From contig DASUTB010000033.1 in NCBI GenBank assembly GCA_036374835.1, positions 1-18,625 of the forward strand: a stretch of DNA of 18,625 nt, written 5' to 3'. Below are positions 13,350 through 18,625 of this stretch, piece after piece (within the stretch, counting starts at the first letter, position 1; each line of letters begins with the position of its first letter). The notes under the pieces were generated by a model that saw only the letters and a program-made list of their open reading frames with translations, was not told the origin of the DNA and did no database searches. The position numbers and the translations under genes were made by a program. This stretch comes from DASUTB01 sp036374835. GTDB lineage: Bacteria; Actinomycetota; Actinomycetes; Jiangellales; Jiangellaceae.

Positions 13350-14759
13350 TCAGCGGTCGCGGATGATGCGGTGAACAGCGCCCGTGTCTCCGAACGGCGT
13401 TCCCGTGGTGTTTGTGAGGAGGTACAGCTCCCCCTGGTGGTCCTGACCGAACCCCAGCACCAGCGCTCCCGTCCCGTCGAGGCCCTCGACGGCCGGCTCG
13501 CGGATGCGGCTCTGGTCGAGACCGCCGGGCGCCGCGTTGGGTGTGGCGAGCTGGAACAACCTGCCTCGTCCGTCGGCAGGGTTGACGAAGTCGCCGAACA
13601 CGTACCTGCCCCGCAACGGCGCGATCTCCGACCCGCGGTAGACGAAGCCGCCCACCACGGCGATGCCCTCGTCGTGGCCGTATTCGGCGACCGGGTCGAT
13701 CAACTCCAGCCCCTCGCTACCTGGGCAGGGGTCCGCGTCGAATGCGAACCCGGGATCGGCCCCGTTCTGGTCGAAGCACGCGGAGCCCTCCTTGATGGGC
13801 CAGCCGTAGTTGCCCCCGGAGACCACGATGTCCACCTCTTCGATGTCGTTCTGGCCCACGTCGGCGGCGAAGAGGACGCCGGTGGCCGAATCGAACGAGA
13901 TCCGGTACGGATTGCGGAACCCGAAGGCGAACACCTCGTCGGCGCCGGTGGCATCGCCGACGAAGGGATTGTCCGCCGGGATACCGTACTGGCCGTTTGC
14001 CGAGTCATCTCCCTGCGGATCGATGCGAAGGATCGTCCCGAGGACGTTGGAGGGGTCCTGCCCGTTTCCGCCCGGAACGTGGCCTACTCCCTGATCATCG
14101 GCTCCGCCGCCGTCGCCCAGCGAGACGTAGAGCATCCCGTCGGGTCCGAACACGAGCGTGCCGGCATCGTGGTTGAACTGCGGCTGATCGATCCTCAGCA
14201 CCTCCCGGCGGGTGCCGGGGTCGACCACCGAGGCCGGGTCGGACGGGTTGGGCACCTGCCACTCGGCGATCACGCTCTGATGGTTGGGATCGGTCCCTGC
14301 CGGCATCGTCGAGAAGTCCGCCGCCCCCGCCGCCGGCTCCGACGTGTACGTGTAGAGAAGCCCGTTGGAGGCATATCCGGGATGGAAGGCGAGCCCGAGC
14401 AGGCCGCGCTCGTCGAAGGTGCCCGGCCCCGCGATACCCAGCGCCACCAGGCGATCACTCACATCGAGAAAGGTCGATTTGTTCCCGGTCGCCAGATCCA
14501 CCGACCAGACGATTCCGTCCTGGTCTGTGACGAACAGGCGGTCGCTCTGCCCGGGCGCGTGAGTACCCCACGTGGGGGCGGTAAGCCCAGTCGTCAGCGG
14601 TTCGAGTGCCAGCGGTGCACCGCCTTCGGTGACCGGCTTGGTAAGCCCCTGCTCGGCTGTGGCGGGCGGTCCCGCCGCCAGCCCGACACCCACCGCGACG
14701 ACGGCAGCCACCACCACCATCGCCGTTGGCCGGGATCTGTTCAATAACGTCGCGGACAT
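13350..14759 (-). CDS. Secreted PQQ-dependent sugar dehydrogenase (glucose/sorbosone dehydrogenase family)
   Basis: This 469-residue protein has a Sec-type signal peptide (hydrophobic residues 13-30, likely cleavage after PPATA near residue 35). It is followed by a six-bladed propeller of the soluble glucose/sorbosone dehydrogenase family. Conserved features are RGLLGLAFHPGY, FNHDAGTLVFGPDGMLYVSLGD (with H197 in the place of the catalytic base), the probable calcium site GDGGGADDQG, and FGFRNPYRISFD with R282 for cofactor contact. C328 and C345 could form a disulfide outside the cell. It probably oxidises an aldose or related polyol using PQQ, but some relatives have no proven cofactor. The ATG at 14759 was preferred because GGGGTGGCGAGA precedes it and the signal peptide starts there; a start at 14813 has no Shine-Dalgarno. 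Confidence 0.88.
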   Translation of the reverse strand: MSATLLNRSRPTAMVVVAAVVAVGVGLAAGPPATAEQGLTKPVTEGGAPLALEPLTTGLTAPTWGTHAPGQSDRLFVTDQDGIVWSVDLATGNKSTFLDVSDRLVALGIAGPGTFDERGLLGLAFHPGYASNGLLYTYTSEPAAGAADFSTMPAGTDPNHQSVIAEWQVPNPSDPASVVDPGTRREVLRIDQPQFNHDAGTLVFGPDGMLYVSLGDGGGADDQGVGHVPGGNGQDPSNVLGTILRIDPQGDDSANGQYGIPADNPFVGDATGADEVFAFGFRNPYRISFDSATGVLFAADVGQNDIEEVDIVVSGGNYGWPIKEGSACFDQNGADPGFAFDADPCPGSEGLELIDPVAEYGHDEGIAVVGGFVYRGSEIAPLRGRYVFGDFVNPADGRGRLFQLATPNAAPGGLDQSRIREPAVEGLDGTGALVLGFGQDHQGELYLLTNTTGTPFGDTGAVHRIIRDR

Positions 14760-14824
14760 TCTCGCCACCCCGCATCCGTGCGCCCCGAACCGACTCCGCC
14801 GGGCGTCGCACATTACATCGCGTA

Positions 14825-14841
14825 CAACCGGTCACCTGTTG
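14825..14841. promoter_or_regulatory. 17-bp palindrome upstream of the sugar dehydrogenase gene
   Basis: CAACCGGTCACCTGTTG matches its reverse complement at 14 of the 16 non-central positions. It lies 66 nt upstream of the dehydrogenase start codon, in the 152-nt gap after the lyase gene, where an operator would be expected. No regulator gene is adjacent, so the binding protein is unknown. A possible -10 element (TAATGT on the minus strand) follows it, but I saw no convincing -35 element. The rest of the gap shows no gene. Confidence 0.4.
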
Positions 14842-14911
14842 CACGTGCTGGTTGATGCCAGGGTTCATGTCCCGGCTCAAGGCCACCCGGTCGTGCTGAC
14901 GCTCCGGGCAC

Positions 14912-16309
14912 TCACCTGGGTGGCTCGTCCACAGGTTCGAAACGCGCCTGGAAGAAGCGCAGCTCCTCGGGCTCGTAGGTGAACTCGAGCCCCTTGATGG
15001 CGTCGCGCTTCTCGTGTACGGCCAACACCGACTCCGCGGTCACGTCCATGTGCGCCTGCGTGTAGACCCGCCGCGGGATGGCGAGGCGGACGAGCTCCAG
15101 CTTCGGGTAGCGATGATCCCCGGTATTGGGGTCGCGGCCCGCCGAGACCACGCCTCGCTCCATGCCGCGCACACCGGAGTCGATGTAGAGCGCTGCGGCA
15201 AGTGCCTGGGCCGGGCAATGCTGCTGCGGGATGTGCGGGAGGATCGTCTTGGCGTCGAGGAAGATGCCGTGGCCGCCGATCGGCTGCACCAGCGGGATGC
15301 CTTCTTTCAGCAGTGTTTCACCGAGATACTGGACCTGGCCGATTCGGGCGCTCACGTGGTCGTCGGTGGCGACCATCTCGTGTATCCCTTCGGCGAGGGC
15401 TTCCATGTCGCGTCCGGACATTCCGCCGTAGGTGTGCAGACCCTCGAACGAGACCAGGAGGCTGCGTGCCTTGCGAGCCAGCTCGGCGTCGCGCAGCGCG
15501 AGAAAGCCTCCGATGTTTACGAGGTTGTCCTTCTTGGACGACACGGTGGCCCCGTCGGAGTAGGAGCAGATCTCCAACAGGATCTCCTTGACGCTGCGGT
15601 CCTGATAGCCCGGCTCGCGCTGCTGGATGAACCATGCGTTCTCCAGGGCGCGGGTGGCGTCGAGCATCACGAGGATCCCGTGCTTGTGGCACAGCTCGTA
15701 GGTCGCCTTGAGGTTCGCCATCGACACCGGCTGGCCGCCGGCCATGTTGACGTTGGTCTCGACGGAGATGTACGGGACGCGGTCCGCCCCCACGTCGTCG
15801 ATGACCGCCTGTAGCTTGGCAAGGTCGACGTTTCCCTTGAACGGGTGCGGGTTCGCTGGATCGTGTGCGTCGTCGATGATGACATCGACGAACGTTCCGC
15901 CGGCGTACTCCTGGTGGAAGCGCGTGGTCGTGAAGTACATGTTGCCGGGGATGACGTCCCCCGGGTTGATCAGGATCTGGCTCAGGATGTGCTCCGCCCC
16001 GCGCCCTTGGTGAGTTGGGACGAGCTCCTCGTACCCGTACACCTCGCGGATGGCACGCTCGAGCCGGTAGTAGCTCTTCGAGCCGGCATACGCCTCGTCG
16101 CCCACCATCAGCGCGCCCCACTGGCGATCGGACATCGCCGAGGTGCCCGAGTCTGTGAGCAGGTCGATGTAGACGTCCTCGGACCGGAGCAGGAACGTGT
16201 TGTAGCCCGCCTCCTCCATGGCGCGCTGCCGGTACTCGGGCGTAGTCGTCGTCAGCAGCTCGACTACCTTGACCTTGTAAGGCTCGGCCCAGCTACGCTG
16301 GCGTGTCAT
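14912..16309 (-). CDS. tpl: Tyrosine phenol-lyase (beta-tyrosinase)
   Basis: This 465-residue PLP enzyme belongs to the tryptophanase/tyrosine phenol-lyase family. PLP-site residues are N188, D217, R220 and K260 in SSKKDNLVNIGGFL, and R408 should hold the substrate carboxylate. Two positions separate the two enzymes. Tyrosine phenol-lyase has Met and Arg (M379 and R381 in Citrobacter freundii) where tryptophanase has Val and Ile; here they are M383 and R385 in VRGMERGVV. Further matches are T127 in YFTTTR, H347 and F452-F453. It should cleave L-tyrosine to phenol, pyruvate and ammonia, reversibly, in the cytoplasm. A strong AGGAGG (16316-16321) lies 6 nt before the ATG, inside the end of the synthetase gene, which it overlaps by 17 nt. 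A related beta-elimination substrate remains possible. Confidence 0.88.
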   Translation of the reverse strand: MTRQRSWAEPYKVKVVELLTTTTPEYRQRAMEEAGYNTFLLRSEDVYIDLLTDSGTSAMSDRQWGALMVGDEAYAGSKSYYRLERAIREVYGYEELVPTHQGRGAEHILSQILINPGDVIPGNMYFTTTRFHQEYAGGTFVDVIIDDAHDPANPHPFKGNVDLAKLQAVIDDVGADRVPYISVETNVNMAGGQPVSMANLKATYELCHKHGILVMLDATRALENAWFIQQREPGYQDRSVKEILLEICSYSDGATVSSKKDNLVNIGGFLALRDAELARKARSLLVSFEGLHTYGGMSGRDMEALAEGIHEMVATDDHVSARIGQVQYLGETLLKEGIPLVQPIGGHGIFLDAKTILPHIPQQHCPAQALAAALYIDSGVRGMERGVVSAGRDPNTGDHRYPKLELVRLAIPRRVYTQAHMDVTAESVLAVHEKRDAIKGLEFTYEPEELRFFQARFEPVDEPPR

Positions 16310-18512
16310 ATTGCGCCTCCTTGTGATCTCGGGTCGTGCCGACGGCCGCCGGGGCGAGCCTGACGCGGGCGTCGACCGCGACAGCGTCGTCGGTGGTGAC
16401 GATCACCGGGTTCAGGTCAAGTTCGGCGATCTCCGGCAGGTCTTCCACCAGCCGGCTCACCCGGACGATCTGATCTTCCAGGATCGCGGTGTCGACAGGC
16501 GGTCGGCCGCGGTAGCCGGACAGCAGGGGAAAGCCGCGCAGCTCGCGGATCATCTCGGCGGCGTCAGAGGGAGTGACAGGCGGGATACGAAAGGCGTGGT
16601 CGGCGAGCAGTTCGGCGGCCACCCCGCCCATTCCGACCATGATGAGCGGTCCGAAGTCGTGGTGTCTGACTGCGCCGATGATGATTTCGACGCCGCTGCC
16701 GTTCATGCGCTGTACGATGGCTCCGGTCATGGCCGGCCCGAGCCTGTCGGCCGTCTCCCGGTACGCCGCAGCGGCCTCACCGGGGGCTCGCAGGCCGAGT
16801 CGCACCCCGCCGACGTCGCTCTTATGCACCAGCGCCGGGCCGGTCGCCTTGAGCACCGCGGGTAGGCCGATACGTGCGGCGGCCTCGGCTGCGGCGTCTG
16901 GCCCATCGACGGTGACGGATTCGGCGATATGAATCCGGTAGCTGCGTAGCAGGTGTTCGGCGGTCTCAGTGTCGAGCCAGTGCCCGTAAGGTTCGGCGGC
17001 GAGGTCGCGTTCGACGATCTCGCGGGCAAGGTCGGCGTCCACCGGCGGTCGGTGCGATGGCTCGGCCGCGGGCCTGGCTCGCTGGTGGGCGTAGTCCACG
17101 GCGTGGCGCAGCGTTCGCACCGCCTGTTCGGGGAAGGCGTAGGTGGGAATGCCGCCGGGCTCGATGGTGCTGTCGTGCCCGGCGATGGCGGCGAGTACCG
17201 TCTTGCCGGTCGAGCGGGCGGCCTCGGCGATGGCGGCCTCGGCCGGTGTGGTGCTGGCTGCCGGCAGTGGCGTGTAGACCACGAGGAGTGCATCAACGTC
17301 CGGATCGGCGAGCACGGCCTCCATCGTGGCCGCGAGTTCGGTAGCGCTGCATTCGGCGGTCAGGTCCACCGGGTTGCCGACCGCGGCTACCGTGCGCAGC
17401 CGTTCCCTCAGCCCGTGCCGGACCCGGTGCTGCGTTGCGACGGACAGCTCGGGCACAACCAAGCCGGCACGTTCACAGGCATCGGCGGCGATCGCCTCCG
17501 GGCCGCCGGAGTTGCCGACGATCGCAACCCGCCGCCCGGCGGGCGGCGGCTGGGTGGCCAGCAGCCGTGCGGTGTCCAGCAGGTCCTGAAGGGTGTCGAC
17601 CCGGATGACGCCGGCTCCGCGCAGCAGCGCGTCCACCGCGACGTCGGGCGTGGCTGCCGCGGCGGTATGCGACCGGACCGCTCGGTCGCCGGCTGTGCTG
17701 CGGCCGCTCTTGATCGCGATGATCGGCTTGCGAGCGCTGAGCCGCCGTGCGATCCGGCCGAACCTGCCGGGGTCGTCGACCGACTCCACATACAGGCCGA
17801 TGACCGCGGTGGCCGGGTCGTCTTCCCAGTACTCCAGCAGGTCGTTGCCGCCGATGTCGGCCTGGTTGCCGACCGAGACAAAGGAGGACAGGCCGAGCTC
17901 GAGGGCGCGGGCGCGGTCGACAAGAGCGACCCCGAGAGCGCCCGACTGCGACATCACGCCGAGCCGGCCAGGTAACGGCTGGGGGAGGAAGCTGGCATTG
18001 AGGTCAGCACTGGTGTTGACCACGCCGAGGCAGTTGGGGCCGATCAGGCGCATGCCCGCCGCGCGGCAGATCGCCAGCAACTCCGCCTCACGCTGCGCAC
18101 CCTCTTCGCCGGTCTCGGCGAAGCCGGCTGTGATCACCACCAGGCCGGCGACGCCGTGGGCGGCGCAGCTCCGGGCGACGTCACAGACGGTAGGCGCGGG
18201 TGTCGCGACCACTGCGAGGTCGACGCGTCCGGGTACCGCCGTGACCTCCGGGTACGTCGCCATGCCAAGGATGTGCGTCGCCTTGGGGTTGATCGGGTAG
18301 ATCGTGCCGGGAAAGTCTCCGTCGATCAGGTTCTTCATGACCCGATAGCCGAGGCTGGCCGGATCTCGGCTCGCGCCGACCACGGCAACGGACTCCGGGT
18401 TCAGCAGCCGGCGCAGGAAGGCCGACGCCTCCCCTTGCTCCCAGGCAATAGCGATCTCGTCATCTCGACGTGGTGCATATCGCTCATCAGACACCAACTG
18501 ACCTTCCGTCAC
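16293..18512 (-). CDS. ADP-forming acyl-CoA synthetase (acetate-CoA ligase family), fused alpha-beta
   Basis: This 739-residue protein contains, in order, a CoA-binding Rossmann domain (SVAVVGASRDPASLGYRVM, about residues 41-59), a succinyl-CoA-ligase-like region, and a C-terminal ATP-grasp domain (about 513-722, with VLKATGPALVHKSDVGG). H282 in RSHTAAA matches the phosphohistidine of ADP-forming acetyl-CoA synthetases. The reaction is acyl-CoA plus ADP and phosphate to acid, ATP and CoA, in either direction. No GNAT acetyltransferase domain is attached, which argues against a protein acetyltransferase. The GTG at 18512 has GGGAGAGGG 5 nt upstream. A GTG at 18494, with GGAAGG, is almost as good, and an ATG at 18596 would add an unrelated, poorly conserved 28 residues. 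It is followed by the overlapping lyase gene, so the two are probably co-translated. Confidence 0.88.
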   Translation of the reverse strand: MTEGQLVSDERYAPRRDDEIAIAWEQGEASAFLRRLLNPESVAVVGASRDPASLGYRVMKNLIDGDFPGTIYPINPKATHILGMATYPEVTAVPGRVDLAVVATPAPTVCDVARSCAAHGVAGLVVITAGFAETGEEGAQREAELLAICRAAGMRLIGPNCLGVVNTSADLNASFLPQPLPGRLGVMSQSGALGVALVDRARALELGLSSFVSVGNQADIGGNDLLEYWEDDPATAVIGLYVESVDDPGRFGRIARRLSARKPIIAIKSGRSTAGDRAVRSHTAAAATPDVAVDALLRGAGVIRVDTLQDLLDTARLLATQPPPAGRRVAIVGNSGGPEAIAADACERAGLVVPELSVATQHRVRHGLRERLRTVAAVGNPVDLTAECSATELAATMEAVLADPDVDALLVVYTPLPAASTTPAEAAIAEAARSTGKTVLAAIAGHDSTIEPGGIPTYAFPEQAVRTLRHAVDYAHQRARPAAEPSHRPPVDADLAREIVERDLAAEPYGHWLDTETAEHLLRSYRIHIAESVTVDGPDAAAEAAARIGLPAVLKATGPALVHKSDVGGVRLGLRAPGEAAAAYRETADRLGPAMTGAIVQRMNGSGVEIIIGAVRHHDFGPLIMVGMGGVAAELLADHAFRIPPVTPSDAAEMIRELRGFPLLSGYRGRPPVDTAILEDQIVRVSRLVEDLPEIAELDLNPVIVTTDDAVAVDARVRLAPAAVGTTRDHKEAQYDTPA

Positions 18513-18625
18513 CCCGGCCCTCTCCCTACCTCGCGAGCAAGTGTTGATGGGAAGCATCGCAACGGAGCAGGCAAAGCCACAGGGGGCTTCGGTCACATGC
18601 CGAGCCGGACCTTGGTCCCATAGCC

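Noticed and set aside
13248..14747. A 499-codon plus-strand open frame opposite the sugar dehydrogenase gene
   Set aside because: It is the antisense shadow of a conserved propeller enzyme with signal peptide and catalytic residues.
14912..16309. Annotation of the PLP lyase as tryptophanase
   Set aside because: The specificity positions are Met and Arg (383, 385), as in tyrosine phenol-lyase, rather than the Val and Ile of tryptophanase.
18513..18596. ATG at 18596 as the start of the acyl-CoA synthetase
   Set aside because: The extra 28 residues do not resemble the family, no Shine-Dalgarno precedes it, and GTG at 18512 (or 18494) has a strong one.
1..18625. CRISPR array, insertion sequence, prophage or defence cassette
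   Set aside because: No regularly spaced repeats, transposase, recombinase or phage gene was seen; genes are metabolic, transport and regulatory.

Overview
The window is GC-rich, densely coded DNA with GTG and ATG starts, short intergenic gaps and actinobacterial-type regulators and promoters. Together these suggest a member of the Actinomycetota. The sequence does not let me place it below phylum. No rRNA, tRNA, CRISPR array, transposase or phage gene was found, and no gap between genes exceeds 300 bases.

Left part (1-3194). Three minus-strand genes encode a VOC-fold protein, a membrane M50-type metallopeptidase and a TetR regulator. The TetR gene is divergent from a saccharopine-dehydrogenase-like oxidoreductase. 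Their shared gap holds a promoter whose spacer contains an 18-bp imperfect palindrome, so local TetR control is likely.

Thiol/persulfide section (3251-5512). A lipoate-protein ligase with its accessory domain at the N-terminus is divergent from a tight plus-strand operon of thioredoxin, a DUF302 protein and a CsoR/CstR-family repressor. The repressor keeps two cysteines but lacks the histidine of copper-sensing CsoR. The divergent gap contains GGAAT-N18-GTT, the pattern of SigR/SigH-type thiol-stress promoters. Its spacer is filled by a C-tract/G-tract palindrome typical of CsoR/CstR operators. This nested regulatory site is the most interesting observation in the window.

Importer-sulfatase operon (5620-12611, minus strand). 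A solute-binding lipoprotein, a DppB-like permease, a fused DppC-DppD protein, a DppF-like ATPase and a cytoplasmic cysteine-type sulfatase follow one another with an 8-nt gap or 4-nt overlaps. The likely logic is import of an intact sulfated compound followed by intracellular desulfation. A divergent MarR regulator shares a compact promoter/operator region with the binding-protein gene.

Right part (13350-18512, minus strand). An ADP-forming acyl-CoA synthetase overlaps by 17 nt a PLP beta-eliminating lyase whose active-site residues match tyrosine phenol-lyase rather than tryptophanase. Downstream, with its own 152-nt leader and a 17-bp palindrome, is a secreted PQQ-type sugar (glucose/sorbosone) dehydrogenase. 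A plausible role for the first pair is tyrosine breakdown to phenol, ammonia and pyruvate, with later energy recovery from an acyl-CoA.
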